Shown here piece by piece: positions 27,416 through 36,323 of a DNA stretch of 64,000 nt. Made by a program: the position numbers and the translations under genes. Origin of the DNA: Paludibacter sp. (GTDB lineage: Bacteria; Bacteroidota; Bacteroidia; Bacteroidales; Paludibacteraceae); NCBI GenBank assembly GCA_017882285.1, contig JADGPS010000001.1:62001-126000 (forward strand), read 5' to 3'. The notes beneath the pieces are model-generated. The model did not search any database. It was not told where the DNA came from and was given only the letters and a program-made list of their open reading frames with translations. The first letter of the stretch is position 1, and every line of letters begins with the position of its first letter.

Positions 27416-29137
27416 CTACGCTTCTTCAATCCACTTTGCTACATCTTCTTTCGAAGGATTTGTCAGCTCCATTTTGTGTTTTTTATTCAATCCGCAAATA
27501 TCCTGATGGAATTTATTTGGATTCAATCCTTTCAAATCATCAACAGTTTGAATTCCTGTTTTTTGAATTACAGCCACCCATTCTTCGGGAATTCCTAAAG
27601 CAACAAATTTTTCATTTCCATCCTTCTTAACAGTCTTTTCCGGTTTCATTTGCGGGAAGAAAAGTACTTCCTGAATAGCTACCTGGCCGGTCATCAACAT
27701 CACAAGGCGATCCATACCAATTCCCATCCCAGAGGTTGGAGGCATACCGTATTCCAACGAGCGCACAAAGTCCATATCTATAAACATGGCTTCGTCATCG
27801 CCTTTTTCGCTCAGATTAAGCTGTTCCTGGAAGCGTCCTAATTGATCAATCGGATCGTTCAGTTCAGAATATGCATTTGCAATTTCTTTACCATTTACCA
27901 TCAACTCGAAACGCTCGGTCAGTTCTGGGTTGTCGCGGTGGCGTTTGCACAAGGGCGACATTTCGCGTGGATAATCGGTGATAAAAGTAGGTTGGATATA
28001 GTTTTCTTCGCACTTTTCGCCGAAGATTTCGTCAATCATTTTGCCTTTACCCATGGTGTCGTCAACTTCGATATGCAATTGTTTGCACACTTCACGAAGT
28101 TGCACTTCGTCCATGCCGTTGATGTCGATGCCGGTGTATTCTTTGATGGCATCAATCATGGTGAAGCGTTTGAAAGGCGTTTGAAAGCTAATGGTTTTGT
28201 CGCCTACGGTGATTTCGTTGGTTCCGTTCACGTCCAGAGAGATTTTTTCAATCATGCTTTCGGTAAAATCCATCATCCAGTTGTAGTCTTTATAAGCCAC
28301 ATATATTTCCATAGCAGTAAATTCAGGATTGTGCGTGCGATCCATACCTTCATTGCGAAAGTTTTTGGAAAATTCATATACGCCTTCAAAACCACCAACA
28401 ATCAGTCTTTTTAAGTATAATTCGTCTGCCACACGAAGATAAAGCGGCATGTCCAAAGCATTGTGATGCGTTGTGAATGGTCTCGCTGCAGCTCCACCGG
28501 GAATAGATTGCAAAATAGGCGTTTCCACCTCAATATATCCTTCAGCATTGAAATAATCGCGTATCGATTGATATACTTTGGTGCGTTTCAGGAAAATATC
28601 TTTGACGCCTTCGTTCACTACCAAATCTACATAACGTTGGCGATAACGCTGTTCGGGGTCTTCGAATGCATCGAAAGCCACGCCGTCTTTGTATTTTACG
28701 ATCGGGAGCGGGCGAAGCGATTTGCTCAGTACGGTAAGTTCCTGTGTATGCACGCTTATTTCACCCATTTGGGTGCGGAAAATGAACCCTTTGATACCAA
28801 TAAAATCACCAATGTCCAACAGTTTTTTGAACACGATATTGTACATTTCGGGTTGTGCTTCGGTGTTGATGTCGTCGCGGCTCACATATACCTGAATACG
28901 GCCTTTGGAGTCCTGTAGTTCAACAAAAGAAGCCTTGCCCATAATGCGGCGGCTCATAATACGGCCGGCTACGCAAACGGTTTTGCCGCTTTCTTCGTCT
29001 TTAAATTCAGCTTTTATATCGGTGGAAAATGCATCGGTTGGGTACAGGGCGGCAGGGTAGGGGTCAATGCCTAAATTGCGTAATTCGTCCAGACTTTGCC
29101 GTCTGAACTGTTCTTGTTCGCTAAGTTCTGTGCTCAT
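27416..29137 (-). CDS. lysS: Lysyl-tRNA synthetase, class II, with C-terminal extension
   Basis: The 573 residues comprise an N-terminal OB-fold anticodon-binding domain (about 50-150, with VAGRIMSRRIMGKASFVEL) and a class II catalytic core with motif 2 FRNEGMDRTHNPEFTAMEIY and motif 3 GMGIGMDRLVML. E. coli LysRS ends soon after FFPQMKPE; here about 70 further residues follow (GIPEEWVAVIQKTGIQTVDD and onward), resembling a helix-hairpin-helix module. I believe such an extension is usual in Bacteroidales. The gene starts after a TACTTTTG promoter element. Confidence 0.96.
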   Translation of the reverse strand: MSTELSEQEQFRRQSLDELRNLGIDPYPAALYPTDAFSTDIKAEFKDEESGKTVCVAGRIMSRRIMGKASFVELQDSKGRIQVYVSRDDINTEAQPEMYNIVFKKLLDIGDFIGIKGFIFRTQMGEISVHTQELTVLSKSLRPLPIVKYKDGVAFDAFEDPEQRYRQRYVDLVVNEGVKDIFLKRTKVYQSIRDYFNAEGYIEVETPILQSIPGGAAARPFTTHHNALDMPLYLRVADELYLKRLIVGGFEGVYEFSKNFRNEGMDRTHNPEFTAMEIYVAYKDYNWMMDFTESMIEKISLDVNGTNEITVGDKTISFQTPFKRFTMIDAIKEYTGIDINGMDEVQLREVCKQLHIEVDDTMGKGKMIDEIFGEKCEENYIQPTFITDYPREMSPLCKRHRDNPELTERFELMVNGKEIANAYSELNDPIDQLGRFQEQLNLSEKGDDEAMFIDMDFVRSLEYGMPPTSGMGIGMDRLVMLMTGQVAIQEVLFFPQMKPEKTVKKDGNEKFVALGIPEEWVAVIQKTGIQTVDDLKGLNPNKFHQDICGLNKKHKMELTNPSKEDVAKWIEEA

Positions 29138-29160
29138 AATCTTTTATATACAAATTGCTG

Positions 29161-29168
29161 CAAAAGTA
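29161..29168 (-). promoter_or_regulatory. -7 promoter element of lysS
   Basis: On the minus strand this reads TACTTTTG, 24 bases before the lysS ATG. Confidence 0.6.
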
Positions 29169-29368
29169 CAAAAAAAGGATGAATAATATACATGTCACTA
29201 GTGCGATGTTTGTCCTTTCGACATAATAAAAACTATATTCTGAATAAATTTTTAAGACATTCTGCCTCAAATCAAAATAAAAAAAACCTTTTTCAACTTT
29301 TTCTTTCACAGTTTCCAAACTTAAATTATCTTTATCATCGATTAAACTTACCAATCATCAACAAACAA

Positions 29369-30796
29369 ATGATCGAATTAGAAACGCTTTTCAAGCAACA
29401 AACTCACGAAAAACTACTAAGTAAAGAAGAACTATCCGCTTCCGGTTCCAATCGACGTTATTTTAGGTTGGAGAGTAAAAACAACTCGATTATTGGCGTG
29501 GAAGGCACTTCCATTGAAGAGAATAAGGCATTTATTGAAATGGCTACTCATTTCCACAATCAGGGTTTGCCTGTTCCTCAATTCTTGGGACAAACTTCCG
29601 ATGGACGTTTTTATATTCAGGAAGATTTAGGCGATACTTTGCTTTTTGATACTATTGCCGATGGTCGTAAAACAGGAGTTTTTCACGAAGGTGAAAAAGA
29701 AATACTTCGTAAAACCATGCGTAAACTGCCAGCCATTCAAGTTTTGGGAGCGCAAGGTTTTGATTTTTCGGTTTGTTATCCACAACCTGAATTTAATGAA
29801 CGTTCCATTTTGTGGGATTTGAATTATTTCAAATACTGTTTTTTGAAATCAACCGGACTCGATTTTCAGGAAAACCGACTCGAAGATGAATTCTCCAGGT
29901 TATCGGAGATTTTGTTGCGCTCTCACACCAATACGTTTATGTATCGCGATTTTCAGAGTCGGAATGTGATGATAAAAGACGATGAACCCTATTTTATCGA
30001 TTTTCAGGGAGGACGAAAAGGACCACTTTATTACGATGTGGCTTCATTCCTCTGGCAAGCCAAAGCAAAATACAATGATGAGTTACGTGAAGAGTTGTTG
30101 CAAACTTATTTGGACGCTTTACAGGAATTGATGCCGATTGATGAAGCTGATTTCAGAATACAATTAAAGCATTTTGTACTGTTTCGAACCTTGCAGGTGT
30201 TAGGTGCTTATGGTTTCCGCGGTTATTTTGAAAAGAAACCGCATTTTCTTCAGAGCATCCCATTTGCACTCGAAAATTTGCGTTCTATTTTACAAAATAA
30301 ATTCTCTGAATATCCCTACTTGTTGGAGATATTAAAGAAAATGACAGAACTGAAACAATTCAGAGAGGTATCGGTTCGTAAGCCCTTAGTAGTAAAAATA
30401 TACAGTTTTTCGTTTAAAAAAGGAATTCCGCAGGATGATTCGGGTAACGGAGGCGGTTTTGTGTTTGATTGTCGCGCCGTTAATAATCCGGGGAAATATG
30501 AACGATACGCTCATTTTACAGGATTGGACGAGTCGGTTATACAATTTTTGGAAGAAGATGGTGAAATTCTTCATTTTCTGGAACATGCATTCGAACTGAC
30601 GGATGCTTCCGTAAAACGGTACAAAGATCGTGGATTTACCAATTTGATGATTAGTTTCGGTTGCACAGGCGGGCAGCATCGCTCAGTTTATTCTGCCCAA
30701 AAAGCAGCACAACATATCAGCGAGAAATTTGGCGTGGAGATACAATTAATTCATCGGGAACAAAATAAAGAACAACTATTTGTAGCGCGAGATTAG
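29369..30796 (+). CDS. AmgK-like sugar kinase fused to a RapZ C-terminal domain
   Basis: From the ATG at 29369 the protein has 475 residues; an upstream in-frame Met at 29192 lies in unrelated AT-rich leader and is rejected. Residues 1-330 form an aminoglycoside-phosphotransferase-fold kinase: a small lobe with ASGSNRRYFRLES, catalytic YRDFQSRNVMI (D194, N199) and metal-binding FIDFQGG (D211). This matches the AmgK family, which phosphorylates the anomeric carbon of MurNAc or GlcNAc. Residues 343-465 match the C-terminal domain of RapZ: FSFKKGIPQD, GGFVFDCRAVNNPG, TGLDESV and ISFGCTGGQHRSVYSAQ. In E. coli this domain senses glucosamine 6-phosphate and controls glmS. The RapZ N-terminal P-loop domain is missing. 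A MurU-like gene follows 25 bases later. I infer an amino-sugar-salvage kinase with a built-in sensor; other acceptor sugars are possible. Confidence 0.87.
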   Translation: MIELETLFKQQTHEKLLSKEELSASGSNRRYFRLESKNNSIIGVEGTSIEENKAFIEMATHFHNQGLPVPQFLGQTSDGRFYIQEDLGDTLLFDTIADGRKTGVFHEGEKEILRKTMRKLPAIQVLGAQGFDFSVCYPQPEFNERSILWDLNYFKYCFLKSTGLDFQENRLEDEFSRLSEILLRSHTNTFMYRDFQSRNVMIKDDEPYFIDFQGGRKGPLYYDVASFLWQAKAKYNDELREELLQTYLDALQELMPIDEADFRIQLKHFVLFRTLQVLGAYGFRGYFEKKPHFLQSIPFALENLRSILQNKFSEYPYLLEILKKMTELKQFREVSVRKPLVVKIYSFSFKKGIPQDDSGNGGGFVFDCRAVNNPGKYERYAHFTGLDESVIQFLEEDGEILHFLEHAFELTDASVKRYKDRGFTNLMISFGCTGGQHRSVYSAQKAAQHISEKFGVEIQLIHREQNKEQLFVARD

Positions 30797-30821
30797 CCAA
30801 AGGCAACTAAAACGAAGGAAG

Positions 30822-31556
30822 ATGAAAGCAATGATATTTGCAGCGGGCTTGGGTACACGCCTAAAACCAGTTACCGATAATTTACCAAAAGCATTAGTGC
30901 CAATTGCCGGAAAACCTTTGTTGGAGCATGTAATTCTGAAATTGAAATCTGCCGGTTTCGATGAAATTATTGTAAATGTGCATCATTTTCCCGATCAGCT
31001 AATTGATTTTCTGAAAGCAAACAACAACTTTAGTATCCGGATTGAAGTTTCGGATGAACGCAATTTATTACTCGACACAGGTGGTGGTATTAGGAAAGCG
31101 GCATGGTTTTTCGATGATGAAAAGCCTTTTCTGGTGCACAATGTGGATATTCTTTCGAATGTAGATTTAAAAGTATTGTATCACCAACATTTACGCACAA
31201 ATAGTCTTGCCACCCTGGTTGTAAGCAAGCGTGATACTTTCCGGTACTTGCTTTTCGATGATAATTTGCGATTGAGTGGTTGGATAAATGAGAAAACCGG
31301 TGAAACAAAACCGATAAATCTCAAGAAAATTGAATTGTACAATAAACTCGCTTTTGCAGGTATTCAGGTTCTATCACCCAAAGTTTTCGATTTAATGAAA
31401 AATCTTGAGCCGAAATTTCCAATTATGGATTTCTACCTGTCAAATGCAGCAAGTCAAACGATTACCGGTTTTGTGCCGGATAATTACAATATGTTGGATG
31501 TTGGAAAATTGGATATATTGGATGAAGCAGAACGATTTTTAACACCTAATTCCTAA
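30822..31556 (+). CDS. Sugar-1-phosphate nucleotidyltransferase, MurU-like
   Basis: This 244-residue protein has the nucleotidyltransferase signature MIFAAGLGTRLKPVTDNLPK at the start, then LLDTGGGIRKA and VHNVDILSN, where the Asp binds Mg2+. It transfers a nucleoside monophosphate to a sugar 1-phosphate. It lacks the C-terminal acetyltransferase repeats of GlmU and matches MurU/HddC-type enzymes in size. The upstream neighbour is an AmgK-like kinase, the same pairing as amgK-murU in Pseudomonas, where MurNAc 1-phosphate becomes UDP-MurNAc and so bypasses de novo synthesis. A heptose- or mannose-type substrate cannot be excluded. Confidence 0.85.
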   Translation: MKAMIFAAGLGTRLKPVTDNLPKALVPIAGKPLLEHVILKLKSAGFDEIIVNVHHFPDQLIDFLKANNNFSIRIEVSDERNLLLDTGGGIRKAAWFFDDEKPFLVHNVDILSNVDLKVLYHQHLRTNSLATLVVSKRDTFRYLLFDDNLRLSGWINEKTGETKPINLKKIELYNKLAFAGIQVLSPKVFDLMKNLEPKFPIMDFYLSNAASQTITGFVPDNYNMLDVGKLDILDEAERFLTPNS

Positions 31557-31559
31557 AGG

Positions 31560-31605
31560 AAAGAGGCTGTCTCAAAATTGATTTTGTGACAGCCTCTTTG
31601 ATTTT
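31560..31605 (+). terminator. Bidirectional terminator between the MurU-like gene and the symporter gene
   Basis: AAAGAGGCTGTC pairs with GACAGCCTCTTT (12 bp), and the inner bases TCAAAAT/ATTTTGT extend the stem. T-rich flanks on both sides allow termination of both convergent transcripts. Confidence 0.85.
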
Positions 31606-31646
31606 TTATATTCTCTATTTATAGAAATTTACTCCAAACCAGTCAA

Positions 31647-33392
31647 TTACCAGAAATACCAGTAGAATGCAGAACACAGAACTACTACTCCGAGTGAAGC
31701 AATTACATCCCACTTGTTCCAGCTCTTAAAGATGAGTTTTTTGTAATCACCTGTGAAAGTGATAAACTCAACCTGTTGAGCGGTTGGTTTTTTAGTAAAC
31801 AATGATACTACAACCATAAACAACATGATGAAGACAAGCAACCATATCTCAAAGATAAGCCAGTTAGTATGCCAAAACCAATGAGTGGATCCCCAGAACT
31901 GACCTGTCATTACGTCTTTACCTGTATTTGTAAAGATGTTGGTCAGCAAGCGTGCCATACCAATAAGAAAGCCTACTATTAAACCTGCTTCACCAGCCTT
32001 AGGTGTAATTTTTTTGGAAAATATACCAAGTACGAATACTGCCACCATTGCAGGAGCGAGCAGCGATTGAATGCCTTGCAGATAGGAGTAAAGGCTGCCG
32101 AGACTCATCATGACCGGTATCCATGCAATACCAAGGACAACTACAACGATGGTTGCAATACGGCCTACTAACACGTATCTGGCTTCGCTTTTACCTTTGA
32201 ACATTGGCTTGTAAAAGTCTTCAGTAAACAGAGTAGCACAGGAGTTGAAGAATGCTGCCAACGAAGCAACCAATGCCGATATAAAACCGATGGTAACAAT
32301 ACCTTTTACTCCTGCGGGTAATACAAACTTAACCATGGAACCAAAGGCGGTATCCGGGTTAGTTAACGTAAAGCCGCTGTCGGGACGCGCTGCCAATGCG
32401 GCGGCTATCATACCGGGAATCAAAAACATGAAGACAGGTAATATTTTGAAATAACCGGCAGCGATTGTACCTCTTCGCGCACGCTTCATTACTACGTCAC
32501 TAGCTTCGCCTTTTGATTGTCCGAGCACACGTTGAACGATGTGTTGGTCGGTAGCCCAATACCAAAAGCCGATAATTGAAGCTCCGATAAATACCCAAAA
32601 ACCGGGATATTCGTCATACATCGGGTCGCCCGTCTCAAAGTGGAACATATGATTGGTACCGTATGCAACACCGTCTTTCCCAACGTTCAGCGATCTTGAA
32701 TAGTCCATCATGGCAGTCCAACCTTCAGTAATACTGCCGTGTCCGAGTGCCGACAATCCTAAGAAAAGCACAAGAAATGAACCAATGATAAGTATTGGTG
32801 TTTGAATTGCCGAGAGTGTCATCACACCCTTCATGCCGCCCAAAACGGTAAAGATCCCCGTTAATACAATTAATCCGATAGCTCCGTACCAGAATGGCAA
32901 GCCAAGAAGGCTCTCCAGAAAGATCCCTCCGGTAAATGCTGTTACACTCACTTTGGTCAGCACGTAAGCTATAAGTGTAATGATTGACAGCCATGAACCA
33001 GCACGAGGTGTGTAACGATTTTTGAGGAAGTCGGGCATTGTAATGATTTTCCCCAATTTATTATTCATCAGTTGGTAGAACGGTACAAAGAGCCAACCCA
33101 AGATGAGAATCATCCAACCTTGCATCTCCCAGTGTGCCATACCTACACCTGCCTTGGCACCTGTGCCGGCAAGCCCTACAAGGTGTTCCGAGCCAATGTT
33201 TGCAGCAAAGATAGCCATACCAATGATATACCATGGTTCGCCTTTACCAAACAGGAAATCTTCGCTGTCGGCACCCTTTTGCTTACGATTGTGTTTTTGT
33301 ACTGAACGCCATACAGCCCATGATACAGCACATATTCCGACTGCGATAATTACCCAGTCGAGCCAAATAAATTCATGTGAATTCCAATTCAT
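31647..33392 (-). CDS. Sodium/solute symporter (SSS family), probable arabinose transporter
   Basis: This 581-residue inner-membrane protein has about 14 hydrophobic helices. SSS-family features include GNLVG-like GSEHLVGLAG near residue 68, AYVLTKVSVTAFTGG, GFWYWATDQHIVQRVLGQS, and the Na+-binding region ISALVASLAAFFNSCATLFTEDFY. Its SGLT-like branch imports sugars with Na+. It is the last gene of the araR-araD-araA-araB-galM operon, 36 bases after galM, so L-arabinose or an arabinoside is the likely substrate (inference from context). Confidence 0.9.
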   Translation of the reverse strand: MNWNSHEFIWLDWVIIAVGICAVSWAVWRSVQKHNRKQKGADSEDFLFGKGEPWYIIGMAIFAANIGSEHLVGLAGTGAKAGVGMAHWEMQGWMILILGWLFVPFYQLMNNKLGKIITMPDFLKNRYTPRAGSWLSIITLIAYVLTKVSVTAFTGGIFLESLLGLPFWYGAIGLIVLTGIFTVLGGMKGVMTLSAIQTPILIIGSFLVLFLGLSALGHGSITEGWTAMMDYSRSLNVGKDGVAYGTNHMFHFETGDPMYDEYPGFWVFIGASIIGFWYWATDQHIVQRVLGQSKGEASDVVMKRARRGTIAAGYFKILPVFMFLIPGMIAAALAARPDSGFTLTNPDTAFGSMVKFVLPAGVKGIVTIGFISALVASLAAFFNSCATLFTEDFYKPMFKGKSEARYVLVGRIATIVVVVLGIAWIPVMMSLGSLYSYLQGIQSLLAPAMVAVFVLGIFSKKITPKAGEAGLIVGFLIGMARLLTNIFTNTGKDVMTGQFWGSTHWFWHTNWLIFEIWLLVFIMLFMVVVSLFTKKPTAQQVEFITFTGDYKKLIFKSWNKWDVIASLGVVVLCSAFYWYFW

Positions 33393-33428
33393 TTTTCGCT
33401 TTTATTAAATTTCTGATTAATAATTGTT

Positions 33429-34562
33429 TTATTTTTCTACGCCAAATTTATAGATACAAGTGCTCTTGTAAACTTTTCCCGGTTCGAGAATGGTAGAAGG
33501 CCATTGTGGTTTATTTGGACTGTCGGGATAATGTTGTGTTTCCAAACAAATTCCGGTACGTTGTTTATAAACAATACCATTTTTACCTTTTACCGTTCCA
33601 TCAAGGAAGTTTCCTGTATATACCTGAACACCTGGCTCGTTGGTAAATACTTCAAGAGAAATTCCTGTAATGGGTGAAGTTACTTTAGCAGCAAGTTTTG
33701 TAACATCGCCGGCAGTATTTAATACCCAGTTATGATCATATCCATTTCCATTTTTCAGTTGAATAAAATCATATTTGTTAATGTCGGTTCCTATCACTTT
33801 TGGAGTTCTGAAATCCATTGGTGTATCTTTTACCGAATCAATTGCTCCGGTAGTCATAAATGTACTGTCAACAGGTGTATAACCATCAGCATTGATGTAA
33901 ACTGTATTATCAGTTATAGGGTTAACCGGATTTCCAGAAAGATTGAAATAGGAATGATTACATATGTTAATCACTGTTTTCTTATCGGTAGTAGCCTCAA
34001 AATTAATCTTGATTGCATTATCTGCAGTCAGAACGAAAGTAACTTTTGCAGTTACGTTTCCGGGAAAGTTTTGATCACCATCAGGAGATAAACGGGTCAA
34101 TTCTATGGTTGTGTCATTCACCTGATTTACTTTTTGATAAACCTGATATTGCCAACCTTTTGGCCCACCGTGTAAACAATGACCAAAATTATTTGGAATC
34201 AAATGAACAGTATCTCCATCTAAAACAAATCGAGCTTTGTTTATACGATTGGCATAACGACCGATAGAAGCACCAAAATCGCTCGGAATTTTTACATAAT
34301 CGGCTACACTGTCAAATCCAAGAACAACATCCTGCATTTTACCTGCTTTGTCAGGAACCATTATTGAAACAATTCGACCACCAAAATTAGTAATGCAAAC
34401 TTCCATTCCGGATGCATTTTTTAGCACATACAAACCTGTCGAATCTCCATTAATAACTTTCGTGAAGTCGGACTTAACCAACCCTGAAAGCGTTTTTTCG
34501 CTTTTCTCTTTACATCCCAGCATAAGCAGCGGAAGCAAAGCTAAATAAATCAGTTTTTTCAT
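33429..34562 (-). CDS. galM: Aldose 1-epimerase, exported lipoprotein
   Basis: This 377-residue mutarotase has a lipoprotein signal peptide (lipobox MLGC, lipid Cys at about residue 17), so it acts in the periplasm or at the membrane, not in the cytoplasm. Signature stretches are GRYANRINKARFVLDG, LHGGPKGWQYQVY, NICNHSYFNLSG with catalytic His, and VFTNEPGVQVYTGN with catalytic Glu region. It interconverts alpha and beta sugar anomers. In the ara operon it probably prepares arabinopyranose for uptake by the adjacent symporter. It starts 21 bases after araB. Confidence 0.92.
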   Translation of the reverse strand: MKKLIYLALLPLLMLGCKEKSEKTLSGLVKSDFTKVINGDSTGLYVLKNASGMEVCITNFGGRIVSIMVPDKAGKMQDVVLGFDSVADYVKIPSDFGASIGRYANRINKARFVLDGDTVHLIPNNFGHCLHGGPKGWQYQVYQKVNQVNDTTIELTRLSPDGDQNFPGNVTAKVTFVLTADNAIKINFEATTDKKTVINICNHSYFNLSGNPVNPITDNTVYINADGYTPVDSTFMTTGAIDSVKDTPMDFRTPKVIGTDINKYDFIQLKNGNGYDHNWVLNTAGDVTKLAAKVTSPITGISLEVFTNEPGVQVYTGNFLDGTVKGKNGIVYKQRTGICLETQHYPDSPNKPQWPSTILEPGKVYKSTCIYKFGVEK

Positions 34563-34583
34563 GTGTATTATTTTTAAATGTGT

Positions 34584-36251
34584 TTATGAAAGTTCTTTCT
34601 CTGTAAATTGACCCAGTTTGATATAGTCTTTATACAGTTCGTTATACAATGCTACATTAGCCGGATTTGGAAAGTATTCCTGAGCAAAGCCCATACCCAT
34701 TGCTTTTTGAGCATCTTCAACTTTATCGTAAACGCCGGCAACAACCGCTGCAAACATTGATGCACCGAAAGCACAAGCCTGTTCAGCTTTAGCAACTTTT
34801 ATCGGCATATTCAATACATCAGCCATGGTTTGCATTACAAAAGGTGATTTCAAAGCAATACCGCCAATACCAATAATCTCGTTGATTACCACTCCATTTT
34901 CGATAAAGCGATCAACAATTGCTTTTGATCCGTAGGCAGTTGCTTCAACCAATGCACGGAAAACCAATGGTGCAGAACTACCCAGATTTATACCTGTGAT
35001 GGTGCCTTTTACCATTTGATTTGCATCCGGAGTACGACGACCATTCATCCAATCGGTTGCTAAAACGGTAGATTCTGAAACCGGAACTTTTGCTGCTTCT
35101 TCAGATAAAGCCGGAATAATCTGATCCAATGATTCTTCTATCAATTTTTGTTTCGTTTCTTCGTCAATCAGAGTTGATTTTGCCAAAATATTTTCAATTG
35201 GCCAGGCTACTAAACGTTTGAACCAGGCATAAACATCACCAAAAGCAGATTGACCGGCTTCCAAACCAACCATGCCGGGAATTACCGAACCATCAACCTG
35301 ACCACAAATGCCGGGAATCAGTTTGTCGCCCATTTCCTTGTAACTTGAAACCATAATATCGCAGGTAGAAGTTCCAATGATGCGAACCAAGGCTCCCGGT
35401 TTTACTTCTGCTCCAACTGCACCCATATGTGCATCGAAAGCTCCTGCAGCAACAGCCACTTTGGTAGTTAATCCCAAACGGGTTGCCCATTCTTCGGTAA
35501 GCATACCTACTTTTTGATCACTTGGGCAAGTGTCAGCATATAAGCGCTCACGAAATCCGGCCAAAACTGGATCTAATGCTACCAAAAATTCTTCTGATGG
35601 AAGTCCACCCCATTCATTCAGCCACATGGCTTTATGTCCTGAAGCACAACGACTGCGGTAAATATTATTTGCATCATTTGTTCCTGTAATTAATGCAGGT
35701 AACCAGTCGCAATGTTCAACTATCGAATAGGCTGCATTGCGCACTTTTTCATCAACACGCAAAACGTGTAATGCTTTTGCCCAAAACCATTCCGAAGAAT
35801 AGATTCCACCTTCGTACGAAGTATAATCCACATTCCATTTTACAGACAAATCATTTATTTCCTGAGCTTCTTTAATTCCGGTATGATCTTTCCATAATAC
35901 AAACATCGCATTTGGATTTTCAGCAAATTCAGGTAATATTGAAAGCGGAGTTCCGTTTTTGTCGGTAAAAGCCGGAGTACTACCGGTTGTATCAAACGCA
36001 ATACCAACCACCTTTTCGGCAGTTCCAGCCGGACATTTTGCCAAAGCTGTTTTTACTGTATATTCCAGTCCTTCAATATAATCCAACGGGTGTTGGCGAT
36101 ATTGATTGGCAGTTGGAACACAGTATTTACCTTCCATCCAACGTGGATAATATTTTACAGCGGAAGCCATTTCAGCACCTGTGATGGCATCAATAACCAC
36201 CGCGCGACACGAATCGCTTCCATAATCTAAACCAATAACGTATTTGCTCAT
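34584..36251 (-). CDS. araB: L-ribulokinase
   Basis: From the ATG at 36249-36251 the protein has 555 residues. An upstream in-frame ATG at 36299 lies inside an inverted repeat and is rejected. The FGGY-kinase ATPase motifs are GLDYGSDSCRAVVID at the N-terminus and VRIIGTSTCDIMVSSY in the middle. DWMNGRRTPDANQMVKGT and GIGGIALKSPFVMQTMADVL mark the ribulokinase branch. It phosphorylates L-ribulose with ATP to L-ribulose 5-phosphate in the cytoplasm. It is downstream of araA in the same operon. Confidence 0.95.
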   Translation of the reverse strand: MSKYVIGLDYGSDSCRAVVIDAITGAEMASAVKYYPRWMEGKYCVPTANQYRQHPLDYIEGLEYTVKTALAKCPAGTAEKVVGIAFDTTGSTPAFTDKNGTPLSILPEFAENPNAMFVLWKDHTGIKEAQEINDLSVKWNVDYTSYEGGIYSSEWFWAKALHVLRVDEKVRNAAYSIVEHCDWLPALITGTNDANNIYRSRCASGHKAMWLNEWGGLPSEEFLVALDPVLAGFRERLYADTCPSDQKVGMLTEEWATRLGLTTKVAVAAGAFDAHMGAVGAEVKPGALVRIIGTSTCDIMVSSYKEMGDKLIPGICGQVDGSVIPGMVGLEAGQSAFGDVYAWFKRLVAWPIENILAKSTLIDEETKQKLIEESLDQIIPALSEEAAKVPVSESTVLATDWMNGRRTPDANQMVKGTITGINLGSSAPLVFRALVEATAYGSKAIVDRFIENGVVINEIIGIGGIALKSPFVMQTMADVLNMPIKVAKAEQACAFGASMFAAVVAGVYDKVEDAQKAMGMGFAQEYFPNPANVALYNELYKDYIKLGQFTEKELS

Positions 36252-36266
36252 AATATTTTTTAATGC

Positions 36267-36323
36267 ATAATTCACAATGCACAATTCATTATTATGCATT
36301 GTGAATTATTAATTGTGAATTAT
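36267..36323. repeat. Inverted repeat between araA and araB
   Basis: ATAATTCACAATGC (36267-36280) and GCATTGTGAATTAT (36296-36309) form a perfect 14-bp stem, and AATTGTGAATTAT recurs at 36311-36323. It has no T-run. It resembles the short AATTCACAATGCA-type strings scattered in many Bacteroidota genomes. It may tune araB expression relative to araA. Confidence 0.7.

Noticed and set aside
27842..28918. Long plus-strand frames opposite lysS
   Set aside because: They are antisense shadows of a strongly conserved gene and have no recognisable motif.
29121..29354. 77-codon frame on the minus strand with a membrane-like segment
   Set aside because: It overlaps the lysS start and its promoter; composition reflects AT-rich leader sequence.
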